64,000 nt of DNA from Lactifluus volemus (taxonomy: Eukaryota > Basidiomycota > Agaricomycetes > Russulales > Russulaceae), in assembly GCA_022376515.1 (NCBI GenBank), contig WTXI01000026.1, forward strand, positions 310,001-374,000, given 5' to 3'. A program made the translations under genes and the position numbers. This document shows, piece by piece, positions 12,601 through 23,637 of this stretch. The notes under the pieces are model-generated. The model saw only the letters and a program-made list of their open reading frames with translations. It was not told the DNA's origin and did not search any database. Numbering within the stretch: position 1 is the first letter of the stretch; the number at the start of each line of letters is the position of its first letter.

Positions 12601-12815
12601 CCATGAACCAAGTAATCACGCTACAGTTTGCTCAGTCACCTATTGTACCTGAAGTAAATAGGCTTTTAGCGTTCGCGTTCGGGAAATCACGGCCGCAATT
12701 GAGACTCCGGTCGGCTGCTCAGCGCCGACGTGATTCAATCGAATTGTACTGTAAATCAGAGGTTGCATTGTATTGTCAACACACCCCTTTTGAAGACAGC
12801 ACTTGCTGTCTGACA
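9670..12815. other. Gene-poor intergenic region
   Basis: Three kilobases without a gene I can defend. A G/T-rich stretch lies at about 11158-11225. A minus-strand pair of reading frames at 10414-10843 is listed separately. I find no transposon hallmarks such as an LTR, terminal repeats or transposase motifs. It may be old decayed sequence. Confidence 0.5.
10414..10843 (-). CDS. Hypothetical protein fragment
   Basis: Two overlapping open frames are seen on the minus strand, 10843..10646 and 10701..10414. The second has reasonable protein-like composition (FDGRALRELKVPIRSSLWLAF, then VVRVVEARPYW). They could be two exons of a small gene or the remnant of one. I recognise no family and could not fix a start or a clean splice junction. 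Low confidence. Confidence 0.2.
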
Positions 12816-13842
12816 CTATTCTAAACGCAATCTATGATATACAGGGAGCATATATGCCGCACAGAGCCATGCCTGATTATACGAATAAGACACGTCGGAA
12901 TGGGGAGGAGGGCAACTTACATTATACCAGTAAAATGAGACCTTGTCCGCATGCACGTTCGTCAGAACGACGAGCCTCACACCGACCACAAGGGCAAGAA
13001 CGCCCACACCTGCGGCGGCAGCGACATCTAATATCCACGTCTGCGAAAGACCCCAAGACCATGCGATCAATAACAGTGCGGTAGACACTCGTGATAGGGT
13101 AGGATATGCAATGGGAAGCGTGACACGCCCAGCTACGGAGTCCCCCCGCACGTCTTTGAAGTCTTGCATATGAATCGTTGTCAAGATGATTCCAGCGCTC
13201 AGCGCAATGGAAATGCACACAGTGCGATCAGCTTCACTCTCGTTGCCGTCTGTCGCGGTGTTATAAAATCTTGGCGGTTGAACCAGCAGGTCCAAATTAG
13301 ACACGTACAAGCAACAAGAGTCGCACCAACTTCGGCCACACTATACCCGACTGCGTTCAACGCATTGCGGATAAACCAATGGCCATTCGCTCCACCGCAT
13401 TCATTGTAACCCCAGATGAAAAGTGAGGAGCCGAGACTAGCGAGCATTGTCCACGGGCCATAGGCTGCAGATAGTAAAAGACAAAGGGGTATCATCGCCC
13501 AACGTAGCGCACGTGCGGCACCGACTGAAATACGGCGAGCGGGAATAGGTCGGTCGGGGTGATTTAACGCATCCTCTGCGATCGCACGAGGGAATGTCTG
13601 ATTTGCGAGCCCAAGCTGCAGGGCATGAACCCATAACCAGAGGATGATGTGTTGAAGGCGGAAGAGGCTGTATGAGGGAGCGGTGGCGAGAGCAAAAAGA
13701 GCCTGCATAAAACCAGTCAATGAATGTAGGCCTGGAGGCCACAACAAGCAGCACGCACGACTGGGGGAATGAGGGTTTTCAAGTCTGACTTTGTAAACAA
13801 AAAAAGAGTGTGTAAGTGGTACGAGAGAGCCTTTGTAGCCAT
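12816..13842 (-). CDS. UbiA-family aromatic prenyltransferase-like membrane protein
   Basis: Four exons: 13842..13759, 13702..13309, 13249..12921 and 12872..12816, giving 287 residues with clean phases. UbiA enzymes are multi-pass membrane proteins that move an isoprenoid chain from a diphosphate donor to an acceptor, using two Asp-rich Mg-binding motifs. The N-terminus carries LFTKSDLKTLIPP, which I associate with fungal members. The first Asp-rich region is N-x9-ED with HPDRPIPARRIS just after it, and the second is QDFKDVRGD followed by GRVTLPI. Several hydrophobic helices are evident (ALRWAMIPLCLLLSAAYG, RVSTALLLIAW). The last exon (AWLCAAYMLPVYHRLRLE) fits the family C-terminus. The substrate cannot be read from sequence. 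The nearest gene is the broken transporter downstream. Confidence 0.88.
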
Positions 13843-14437
13843 ATGGGTTGAAGAAAAGGAATTACCAAGTCAATTGCAGAGTGCCGAGAAATAAGAGCCA
13901 TCCTATCAGCATATACTTACTTGATGTATATCTGTCCCTTCTATATCGGTTGCCACGGATTAGAGAGTGAGCGGTTACTACTTGGCTCTGGACCATGGGG
14001 CGGGAACGAAGGAACCACGAGGTTAGGTAGTAGTAAACTGCGGAAGAACATTGAGGCTCATGACGACTCAGAGCGGCTTTCATAGATGAAAGACAAATTT
14101 AGTAATAGCATAGCCCGTCAGACAGATCGCACTACAGTACAGTATCCCCAGTGTGACATCTGACGCAGTTGAGACTCTAGTCCAAAGTCCAATTACGCGA
14201 ACCGGCGCGAACACCGATATTCAAGATTTTCGATTTTGAAAGTCCGACACGGCAAACAACGGCTATTGTAAACCACCTCATGCCACACAAGTATGAAGTC
14301 ATACAGTATCATCAGATACGATAAAATCAATGTACTCGTGGACGCGCGGAATTCAGCACAGGATCTAGTTACACATCAAGCCATTTCGCCCTCACCCTTC
14401 TCACCGACAGGCTCCAAGTCGACTCCAGTCCTCATTT
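13843..14437. other. Intergenic between UbiA gene and transporter remnant
   Basis: About 600 bp. A 73-codon minus-strand frame at 13862-14083 is open but does not join the UbiA gene in a way I could support. It probably holds the UbiA promoter and the 3' end of the transporter transcript. Confidence 0.45.
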
Positions 14438-15543
14438 CTAGTTACCAATCAGGATAAAGCCGAGGGAAGTGAAACATGATGCACCCCGTTCCTGGCGCGC
14501 AATGTTTTCGGCGCGGTCGTCGGCACTGATGACACCGAAAACAATATCCATCTCTTCAAGGGAGCGACCTTTTGTTTCCGGAATTAGACTGGATGGTTGT
14601 GTGAGTATTCTCTAGGAGAAACTGAAGGCTGGCCATACAAAGAAAACGGAATCATTACTCCCACATTCACAGACGCGAACAACAAAAACATCTTGTAACC
14701 AAGTTTTGTGTGCATCGTCGGTGTTATTTTTGATACGACGAAGTCTGGGGGGTTCCAGTTGTGGGCTTTTCGTCTGCGAATATACAAAGAAAATACACAC
14801 TCCACAACCACTGTGACGATGACGCCACAGCCAATCCGTGGTGTCTGGTCCGCGTTGGAAAGATATCAGATACATATACCCATGGCAAGGGACCCCAACC
14901 CATCGAATAAAAACAGACGTAGATGTAAATCATCGCAGCCATTGCTTTGCCAGACACGGGAGGGTTGGGCTGTGGCATTGAGGCTGGCGGATGAGTCTTG
15001 AGAACAGCACCCACAATGAAGAACAAAGTGCCCATCCCGATCGCAGAGACGAAGAGAGATGGTTTTCGACCCCAGGTATCGACTAGGAAAAATATGAACA
15101 TTGCTGTTGCTATGAACTTGACTACGCCATAGATGCCGGATGCGAGGAGAGAATTTGTTGAACCCGTGTAGCCGATCTAGCTAGATCAAGTATGTTGACG
15201 AGAAATCGGGGAACGTACTCACGGAAGTGAAAATCTGTGGGGCGTAGTAGTTGACTGAGTTTTGTCCGCACCACTGCTGCAGGAAAAATATGAAAAAGGC
15301 GATAAGAAATCGGATGGAATTGCCACGCTCTAAGATCGCCTGACGAAGGCCAAGATTGGTGCGGGCTTCACGTTCCTCTGCAATGGCCGCATCGATCTCG
15401 GCAAGTTCATGGCGCAATTGCTCGGAATTTGGTGTACGCTTACGCAAATATGCCAAATTCGTAAGTGCCTCGCCACTACGACCCTGAGATGCCAGCCAGC
15501 GAGGGGACTCGCAGACGGTTAACAGACCAAGGGCCATGATTCC
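14438..15543 (-). pseudogene. MFS sugar/quinate-type transporter, C-terminal piece of a gene split by two transposons
   Basis: This is the last part of a minus-strand MFS transporter gene whose other pieces lie at 23259-23435 and 30791-31551. It begins at GIMALGLLTV and includes the family signature ESPRWLA, the cytoplasmic loop, FLQQWCGQNSVNYYAPQIF, GIYGVVKF and the GWGPLPWVYVSDIFPTRTR helix, then IPETKGRSLEEMD before the TAG at 14438-14440. Introns with normal borders are readable at QIFTS|IGYTGS, WLW|NFVVSK and FSL|LIPETKG. I saw no stop or frameshift in this piece, so the gene seems to have been lost by insertion, not by gradual decay. Confidence 0.88.
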
Positions 15544-15558
15544 CATCAGCAAAATGAT
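15544..15558 (+). repeat. Left terminal inverted repeat of the Plavaka-type element
   Basis: CATCAGCAAAATGAT, the exact reverse complement of 23244-23258. It directly abuts transporter coding sequence (GGAATC on the minus strand). Confidence 0.92.
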
Positions 15559-15564
15559 TTGTGA

Positions 15565-15830
15565 CTGGCGTTACTAGACTAGGTCACCTAGTCACGTCTA
15601 GTTGCCAAGTTTGGCACCTAGACCCAGCGGACTTGCCGAGGCCAGTACGCGCGATACTGGCTCTAGGTGGGCCAGTATTGCATCTGGCACTAGTTTCGTG
15701 TCTAGGGCTAGTTTTTCACCTAGGACTAGTTTCTCACCTAGGACTACTGTCTTATCTAGGGCTAGTTTTTCACCTAGCTTCAGTCATCGCACTGGGACTA
15801 TTCCCTTGTACTGGGAAATTATGAATGCAG
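15565..15830. repeat. Left subterminal CTAG-type repeats
   Basis: Many short motifs of the type CTAGGRCTAGTTT, TCACCTAG and ACTAG crowd this stretch (for example 15699-15780, where a unit close to TAGGGCTAGTTTTTCACC recurs). The right end (23090-23225) has similar CTAG-rich sequence in inverse order. Subterminal repeats of this kind are usual transposase binding sites in CMC-like elements; the role here is inferred. Confidence 0.6.
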
Positions 15831-15994
15831 TTTTACTTATTTTCACACGCTCATGTCCGAATTAGGCAAGCATTGTCATTTGAAATAACTAAGATAAGAT
15901 CACGACGACTATGGAACATCAAGAGAGCATCAGAATGTCAGAATTAAGTTCAATTAACTGTCCAGACTCGGGGATTCACAAAATAACGACGAAA

Positions 15995-16150
15995 ACGTGG
16001 GGGTCAGCGGCAGGGTATCTGAGATCGACGCGTAACAGCGCAACACGGGGACCGGAACATAATGGCGCTAACTTGAACGTGGGGATCGGCCGCAGGGTAT
16101 CTGGAATCGATGTGCAATGGCGTAACATGAGGACCGGCAGTATCTGGGAT
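15995..16150 (+). repeat. Two imperfect direct repeats near the end of the accessory gene
   Basis: Two units of about 79 bp, starting near 16000 and 16079, share CGTGGGG-TC-GC-GCAGGGTATCTG and GAGGACCGG-like ends. They lie between the left subterminal region and the stop of the accessory gene. The function is unknown. Confidence 0.5.
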
Positions 16151-16157
16151 CAATCGA

Positions 16158-18773
16158 TCAACGCTTAAGCAAAGAATGGCTGTAAGTGTATAATAAACCA
16201 TACCAGTTAAGTGCAACGCAAGAGCGAAGATCAACTTCGTATTCATCTCCACCTTCGGCACAATCCCCCTCCGCAATCTGCTCACCTTCTGGGATGTAAG
16301 CACACGCATCGTTGACAACTTTGTGCCAGTGGTCTTCATCAAGCCGTTGGGTACTCCCGGCCCACATGCGAGCCTTCTTCCCCCAGGGGTTGTCACTGAA
16401 ACTCCACTCCCGAGGATTGACCTTGGCTTTTTTATGTTCGCCTGACGCCCTGGCCCTCCGTTTTTCACGTTCACGTGCGGTAACATCCTCCCCGGTCGTG
16501 AACAAGGTCAGACCACGCTCGACCTGTAGCGTTAGATAAGTAGCAACATCGATTAAAACGCAACGAGACCTTACCGCAGCGGTTGCAAGTGCCAGTGCCC
16601 CAAATTGCATGTTTGCCAGTGGTAGGATCTTCCGAAGGTGCACAGAAAACACTTTGGAGATCAGATTGGAGCAGAACGCGGCACGCGCACCCTGTTGATT
16701 GTGTCAGATGGTGTAAAACTCTGTATATACACTTACCTCTGCATCTGGGTATTTATATATGAACCTGAGCCCTTCTAATTCCATTTTAATGTATTGTGCA
16801 CGAGCTTCCGCGTCGTTGAATGAGGCTGGGTCCTCAAGCCACATATCAACGATTGCTCGATGCCCAGCCTTCCCAATTTCGCTGCGCCAGTTGTTAAGCG
16901 CATTCTCGGCCTGAAAGCGTCAATAGGATATATGTGCCCGTAGAATCGTAGTACGTACCACAGTCAAGACTATTTCAAGTCCCCTTTCTTCAAGCAGCAC
17001 ATCCGGGAACGTGGTCGACCAGATGACACTTACTGGGCCTCTCATCCGGCCGTTCGTGCCAAACGGATCAGCTTGCTGTCCGGCCCAGCTCAGGAGGGAA
17101 GGTATGAACGTCTTGCGCCACATCTCCATATAGTTGTCTTTGTCCACCGCTGGGAAAGGAAGATCTGTCATCACATATTTTGGCTTCCTGGAACGCTTAG
17201 CCTGAGACACTTGGGCATCGCCCTCTGCGCCCCCGGAAAGGACGATGCCCATCTGTTTTGACAAGGAGTTTTACTTGAACCAGATGTCAAATCACCACGC
17301 TCACCTGCGCCGTTTCCCGTGCTCCAACCCTGCCACTGAATGCCGCACCTTTTGATCCACTCCGAGCCACACTGGAAGCTTGACCCATGCTGGTAGACTT
17401 GCTAGGCTTCGCTCGACTCAGTACGTCTTCTGATTCTTCATTGTGGAACTCGCCCACCGTCGCACTGGAACCTGAGCTGATGCTGATGATTACCTCTGAG
17501 TCTTGATCCATGGGCCCAGGTGTCCTATGGCTGGGCTCGTGCATGTGTCTCGTCTGTCTTATCCCGGGCTGTGCTCCTGTATATACCTGTCAAGATGGGT
17601 AGTTAACTCAGAGGGCGGGGGCGGTTACCTGCTATTGGGGCTTCGAGTCTCTTTTGCCAGTCGGTTAGCAGACCACCTGGTTCTGCCCTTGCACGCTTAG
17701 ATTGATGCCTGCTAATCATGGTGAGTCTCGAGCTCTAGGGAATGTCTATAACTCACCTTGAAAACTGAGGCTGGGATTTTCGTTTAGTGCTGGTACTTAG
17801 CCTGGTCACCTCCCGTGGCTGCGTTGGTGGTGGAGGTGACGGAGTCCGAGTCACAGCTGGTGTCAGGGCACTTGGTTCATCCCTCCTAATTACTGTGGGC
17901 TTGGGTCTAAGCTGGAGGCGACATCACTTACTGAGAAGTGGATCTGTATATTGCCCGGGGCCTGGGACGAGATGGAGGCAGAGGGGCTCTACTTTGGGCG
18001 TTATCGACTTCGGCATGCCAGTGAGGGTTCAACGGCCGCGTTGCCTATTCGGTACGCCTCAGTTCCCATCAAATGAGTAAAAAAACACGCGGCAGGCAAA
18101 CCTTGGAATTTTTTTTGTTCTTGTTCTCAGGCTGGGCGTCCTTATCAAGCCAACCATCGATGTTCCCTTCGTCTTCATTATCGCCATCATCCTCATATCC
18201 CGCGGCATCGTTTTCTTCTCTGGTCGCTCTCTCCGAGTCTTCATTGCTAAGAACATCGAGTATCGGTTCTGCATCTGTGAATGATGCTGGCGATATTGTT
18301 GATATGTCGTCGTAAGACGCAGTGACACTGGCCCCGTAATAGCTCCTTGGAGTTTCTATTCTATTGCCAAGGTCAGAAAAACGATCACAAAAAAGGTGAG
18401 TTTTGAAATACTCGTCTTCCTCATCAATCAGCTCATCTGTGTCTTGTTGAGCAGCTAGGGCGTGTTTCATGTGCCTCGTCATGAACTTCTGAACCGCCGT
18501 TGACTGTCCGCTAGCACTGTGACGCAAATCCGGCCTAGCTGCGTGCTCTTGTGCCAGCTGCGAGCCTTGCTGGAGTTCTTCTTCCAGCTCATTGATACGG
18601 CTGACGACGGCCTTGAGCTTGGCGTTAGCATCCTCTGCGGTTGAAGCGGCTGCTGCCTCGGCCAGCATTCTATCCTCTGCGGCCTGCTGAGGAGTACGAC
18701 GCTTTTGCTGAGCATCGAGAATAATTTTACCTGGGTGCGCCTCTGCATTCTTTTTCCGCGTAATGATTGGCAT
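16158..18773 (-). CDS. Accessory protein of the Plavaka-type element, multi-exon
   Basis: The start is the methionine at 18771-18773 (MPIITRKKNAEAHPGK). A coiled-coil-like stretch (VVSRINELEEELQQ), an acidic disordered region and a Ser/Pro-rich middle follow, then a conserved-looking C-terminal half: KPKYVMTDLPFPAVDKDNY, WRKTFIPSLLSWAGQQADPF, VIWSTTFPDV, AIVDMWLEDPASF and NPWGKKARMWAGSTQRLDEDHW. Exons can be followed to a stop near 16158, though I did not fix every junction. I remember similar proteins as partners of transposases in agaricomycete elements, but know of no demonstrated function. Divergent transcription from the transposase suggests shared control. A DNA-binding or regulatory role would be a guess. 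Confidence 0.6.
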
Positions 18774-18775
18774 AC

Positions 18776-19275
18776 TAACTGAGAGAATCTTAGGCAGGTG
18801 TGTGGGAAGGTTCGTTGTCTTTGCGCATCAAAATTCGAGCTATTTCTGAGACCCTGCGCCAACCCTCTTTCCCGACGCTCCCTTTCAGTTCAGCCCGTAG
18901 TCCCGACGGCATTTACTGTCATCGACTGCTAGTGTGCATTCTCGCTTGTCAAGGATATGTTGCGCTGACTATTCCCACTTCAATACGCCCTCCTCACTGC
19001 CCTTCAGTCTCATTCTGTCAATGTCTTTCCTGCCAGTGTGACTTTCATTGTTTCTCTGGAATAACTGAGAGAATCTTAGGCAGGTGTGTGGGAAGGTTAG
19101 TCGTCTTTGTGCATCGAAATTCTGAGACCCTGCGCCAACCCTCCTTCCTGCCACTCCCTTTCTGTCCAGCTCACAGTCCCGACGGCATTTACTGTCATCA
19201 ACTACTAGTGTCCATTCTCGCCTGTCAAGAATCTGTCGCGCTGACTACTCCCGCTTCCTTGCACCTCCCTCACCG
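18776..19275 (+). repeat. Long direct repeat between the two divergent transposon genes
   Basis: A unit of about 205 bp starting at 18778 (ACTGAGAGAATCTTAGGCAG) recurs at 19064, period 286 bp, with moderate divergence. Both copies also carry TTCTGAGACCCTGCGCCAAC and CGACGGCATTTACTGTCATC. The pair sits directly upstream of the accessory gene and about 0.6 kb before the transposase, a position suited to a duplicated promoter or binding region. Confidence 0.75.
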
Positions 19276-19429
19276 CCTCTCATTTACAGACATTTCTGCG
19301 TTGATTTCCTGGTCTCAGACCTGCTGGCACTCGCAAACGTCCTGAGTGAGTTCATGGCAATTTCATGCCTACTGGCGCTTTGAATCAGTAACTTCGTGTT
19401 CCCGCTCCCCGCAATTCACTCAGGTCGGG

Positions 19430-19560
19430 TGTACACTTTTTCTCAGTAGCAACCGGTGCGCATTTTTCTCCGGTCCTTTGTCGCTTAGCAGCAACGGTGC
19501 ATAAACTTTCCCGGTTCCTTAACATTCAGTAGCGACCGGTGCAGAAATTTCCCCGGTACT
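19430..19560 (+). repeat. Three short repeats around GCAACGGTGC
   Basis: Three units of about 55-60 bp share AGYAGCRACCGGTGC (the middle copy lacks two bases) followed by a T/A-rich stretch and (T/C)CCGGT. They lie in the transposase leader. Possible binding sites; no function is known to me. Confidence 0.55.
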
Positions 19561-19853
19561 AGTTTGTTATTCACTGTTGCTGGCACACGTCAAATTCTCT
19601 CCATTTTCTCCGGTGTATGTGTATCTCCTGTTGCCTCATGACCCATTGCATTCATTGTACTGAAATCTTTTACCCATAGTTTCATTTCGCCTCTGACTTC
19701 TGGCATGGAACGCCCCCGATTTCCACCTACCCGTGTCCCTCTTCCCACGACCAATGCCTAGCACGCCCGTGCCTGCGGGCTAAGTAAATTATCAGGCTCT
19801 CCACGTAAGTCCTTCCTCACTGGCACCACTTTCTCCTGCCTTTCTTACTCACC

Positions 19854-22800
19854 ATGTTGTCATCGTACAGACTCCCGTGCTTGGTTTCTGGATGTCCCTC
19901 TACATTCAAGAGTCAGCACGGCCGCACATATCACTTCCGCACATTTCACACAAATTCCAACCTCCAGGCAAATCCAGGACAACGACAATCTACTCCCGAA
20001 CTCCCACAAGCGCCACAACAACAACGCAGCGAACGCATAGAACACCCTCACCTAACTGGTAAGTATTTTCTACATATCCCAAGTACTATGAACATTACTG
20101 ATGCTCCTTCAACCAGCCCTTCCTTGCGATGCTGATGGGAACTTCCTGCCACCTGGGGCTCAGTCAACACCCCGCGCACTCGCATCGCCCGACGATTGGA
20201 CCCCATTTGAGAACAAAGTCCAGTTTCTCGTTGCCGATCTTCTGTACCGCCGAGTCGAGATGTCTGCCGCCAATATCGACTTGCTAATGGAGCTGTGGGG
20301 ATTGTCTGTTGAAGGTTCCGATGAGTCCAGCCCATTCCAAAATCACCAACACCTGCACGCAACAATTGATTCATCAGCTCTTGGTGATGTGCCATGGAAA
20401 TGTCTGATCACTGGATTCTCTGAGGATGTTGCAAGGGACGCTCCTAGCTGGAAACAGACGGACTACGAAGTGTGGTATCGTGATCCTGATGAGGTTGTAC
20501 GCACGATGTTGGATAATCCGGGTTTCAATGGGCAATTTGATTTTTGTCCATATGTCGAGCTTGACAAAGATCGTAAGCGTTGCTGGAGCAATGTAATGTC
20601 TGCAAACATCGCCTGGTATCATTGTGTAAGTTTGTATTCATTGTCCATACATTAGGCTGACTTCGTAATCATAGGATGTCATTGCCACGCTGCGCGATGT
20701 CGAGACACGTGGCGCGATGTACTGCCCGATTATTTTAGGCAGTGACAAGACCACAGTCTCAGTCGCCACTGGACATGTCGAATATCATCCGTTGTACCTA
20801 TCAATCGGCAATCCACACAATACAGTGCGACGTGCACACCGCAATGCCGTGATACCGATAGCGTTTCTCGCTATCCCCAAGAGTACGTTACATCATATTT
20901 TATAACGACTAAGGTATATTTATATGAACACGATGATCTAGGTGACCGGCGATATGACAACGATCCGGAGTTTCGCAAATTCAAGCGGCAATTATTCCAT
21001 GCGTCGATATCTGCGGTGCTACAGCCGCTTCGACCTGGGATGACAAGGCCAGTCGTCCGACGATGCCCCGATGGCCACTACCGGCGGGTCATCTACGACT
21101 TGGTAGCTTTCATCGCTGACTACCCTGAACAAGTCATGTTGACAGGGATTGTCCAGGGTTGGTGCCCGAAGTAAGTAGTTTAGTTTGACTCGGACTCGGA
21201 GAGTCGGAATTGGGCAACTGAATCCCAATACTGGAATAGGTGTACCGCCTCGCCAAATAACCCAGACGCCATTTCAGTGCCGCGAACGGGCGTGCTCACG
21301 GACGAGCTCATTTGTCTTCTAGATTCCAAGTCGCTTTGGGAAAAATATGGAATCAATGACGACATTATTGTGAGTATTGGATTCTCATCCCATCTATGTA
21401 TTATTGATGGATATTACAGCCATTCACCGCTGATTTTCCACGTGCAGATATCAACGAGATGATTTCGCCCGATCTACTACACCAAGCTATCAAAGGCGCG
21501 TTCAAAGATCACCTTGTAACGTGGGTTGTGGACTACTTGAGAATCGCTTGGAATGAAAGTCAGGCAAACAAGATCCTTGATGACATTGACTGTCGGTGCG
21601 TCACGGATTTCTTTCCATACTGGCATCAAGCTCACACACCAAGGAAGAATCGCTGCCGTACCACCATTCCCAGGTCTTCGCCGCTTTCCTCATGGTCGCC
21701 GCTTCAAGCAGTGGACAGGGGATGACTCTAAAGCCTTGATGAAGGTATTTTCACACTGCTAGTGATGCGATTCCCCATGACTTATACTTGAGATAGGTGT
21801 ATCTTCCTGCGATTGTTGGCTATGTACCAGATGACATGGTAGCATGTATCGCGTCCTTCCTCGACGCCTGCTACATCTCCCGCCGCCAAGACATAAACGA
21901 GGACGCCTTGAACAACTTCGATCACTCACTTTCCAAGTTCCTGCGATTGCGTGAAGTATTTCGTACTACCGGTGTCCGACCAACAGGTTTTTTCCTTCCG
22001 CGTCAGCATATGCTGACACACTATCACACCCTTATCCAAGACTTCGGTGCCCCAGGTGGGCTTTGCTCATCCATCACAGAATCTCGTCATATTACTGCCG
22101 TCAAGAAACCATGGCGGCGCTCTAGTCGGAATAACGCGCTTGGACAAATGCTCATGACAAACCAGCGCCTCGACAAGCTCGCAGCGATGCAGGCTGACTT
22201 TGTTGCCCGCGGGATGCTGCCAGCTGGCCATATGCCTCCTCCCAATGTCTCGTTCCTCCCCCGCCCAATCGATAACCCACCTGCACGCGACAATGACAGT
22301 GATGGTGACGATGACGATGAAGGGCCTGTGGACTCAGATATGAACGTGCTTGGGCACGTTGTCCTTGCACGTTTTTGTGGTAAGTACTGTAACACCGCTA
22401 CACATTTTATATGAGTTTGAATCTAATATACTGTGCTGGAACTAGTGAGATCCTATCCCGGGGCTCTGCAAGAACTTGCGGCCAAAATAAATGAAGCTGA
22501 TCTCCCCACACTGACACAGGCATTCCTTTCCGAGCAGCTTGGAATAGATGGAATACCAGCGGGCTTTCTGCCATACACCATCGATGTGAAAGTCTTCCAT
22601 TCTGCGATTGCAACTTTCTTTGCACCGAGCGATCCCAGTGGCGTCTGCGGCATGCGGCGCGAGCGCATACGAGCAACGCCTTCGTGGCGAGGAGGGGGAC
22701 CAAGATATGACACCGTGTTTGTGGTCGAGGACGATGAGAGGCCGGGAATGCGTGGACTCAACGTTGCCCGCATCCGGACATTTTTTTCATTTGTGTACAA

Positions 22801-23077
22801 TGATGTAGTGTTTCCATGTGCGTTTGTCGAATGGTTCACAACGGTAGGCGTGGACAGCATCACTGGAATGTGGGTGGTGCATCCCGATTATATCTGCAAC
22901 AGACGCCACAAGGCTGTTATTCACCTCGACGCGATCCTGCGCGCTGCTCATCTTATCCCGATTTATGGTCGTAATCCCTTACCAATACAAATAAATTCAG
23001 TAGTATCACTCGATACTTTTAAAGCATATTACGTCAATAAGTATATTGACCATCACGCACACGAAATCGCTTTCTGA
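19854..23077 (+). CDS. Plavaka-type transposase
   Basis: About nine exons encode roughly 900 residues. The N-terminus has a C2H2 zinc finger (CLVSGCPSTFKSQHGRTYHFRTFH). The core includes DDWTPFENKVQFLVADLLYR, ILGSDKTTVSVATGHVEYHP, VIYDLVAFIADYPEQVMLTG, a Cys-rich WCPKCTASPNNP, FPRADINEMISPDLLHQAIK and FKDHLVTWVVDYL, which I associate with Plavaka transposases of basidiomycetes. Acidic residues for an RNase H-like DDE site are present in these blocks but I cannot assign them individually. Junctions such as 20058|20115, TAT CAT TGT|GTAAGT near 20622 and ATGAAG|GTATTT near 21744 keep frame. I found no internal stop, so the element may be autonomous. Confidence 0.82.
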
Positions 23078-23243
23078 TATTCTTTCTGTACTACCTAGAT
23101 CTAGATTAGTTTCTGTTGTAACTAGAAACTTTATGTCGTTCCTAGAATCGGCTAGAATTGGTTACTAGAATTGACTAGGTGACTAGATGTCACTAGAGCC
23201 AGTAACCTAGTGACGCTAGTGACAAAAGTCGCTCCAGTAAAAT

Positions 23244-23258
23244 ATCATTTTGCTGATG
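23244..23258 (-). repeat. Right terminal inverted repeat of the Plavaka-type element
   Basis: ATCATTTTGCTGATG, the exact reverse complement of the left terminus. It abuts transporter coding sequence (GTGCCTGCGG on the minus strand, residues VPA). Confidence 0.92.
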
Positions 23259-23432
23259 CCGCAGGCACTAGTTGGAACCCGAATGGTATACGCCAGATTT
23301 TTGGGCTATTTTGAACGTAAAGGCCAATCCCAACTACGATGTGGAGTTCAGATAGAATAAAGAGGCGGCAACTTTGAACGTACAGTTTACAAAGTATGAA
23401 ATCATGACTCCAATGGACACCATGATTTGGAA

Positions 23433-23435
<3 letters not shown>
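23259..23435 (-). pseudogene. MFS transporter, 177-bp middle piece between two transposons
   Basis: On the minus strand this stretch reads QIMVSIGVMISYFVN, then an intron with a GTACGT donor and CATCGTAG acceptor, then FGIGLYVQNSPKIWRIPFGFQLVPA. It joins in frame to the upstream piece (VRGRITGMF at 30791 and above) and the downstream piece (GIMALGLL at 15543 and below). It shows that the LINE and the DNA transposon are two separate insertions into one gene. Confidence 0.9.
23422..23435 (+). repeat. Target-site duplication of the LINE, 3' side
   Basis: ATGATTTGGAACAT, identical to 30791-30804. The last T may also belong to the T run. Confidence 0.92.

Positions 23436-23465
<30 letters not shown>
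23435..23465 (-). repeat. LINE poly(A) tail
   Basis: A run of 31 T on the plus strand, the A tail of the minus-strand LINE, directly next to the target-site duplication. Confidence 0.9.
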
Positions 23466-23466
<1 letters not shown>

Positions 23467-23637
23467 AATTGGGGTTTATAGTCCCCGCGTATATTGCGAC
23501 AAGACTAAGTTACTCTGTACAGGGTACTATCCAAACGGAGACACAAGTAAGGAAACGAGGAAATGATAAGGGGAAGAAAGAAGGAGTATAATAAGAGGGG
23601 GTCAGAAGAAAAGGAGCGCGGCCGAGGCCGGAGTCAT

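Larger units (their letters stand above)
15544..23258 (+). mobile_element. Plavaka-type DNA transposon inserted in the transporter gene
   Basis: The 7715-bp element is bounded by perfect 15-bp terminal inverted repeats, CATCAGCAAAATGAT at 15544-15558 and its reverse complement at 23244-23258. Both ends continue into CTAG-rich subterminal sequence. Inside are two divergent genes: a transposase (+, 19854-23077) and an accessory protein (-, 16158-18773), separated by a 1.1-kb repeat-bearing region. Removing the element with one base of duplication (C) restores the host frame (PAGIMALG). A dinucleotide CC flanks both sides, but a 2-bp duplication would leave the host out of frame. The Plavaka label (a fungal family related to CMC/CACTA elements) rests on transposase motifs. 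Confidence 0.85.

Noticed and set aside
15544..23258. Plavaka-associated TET/JBP dioxygenase gene
   Set aside because: Some fungal transposons of this group carry such genes. I looked in the element for the HxD...H dioxygenase pattern and found only the transposase and the unknown accessory protein.
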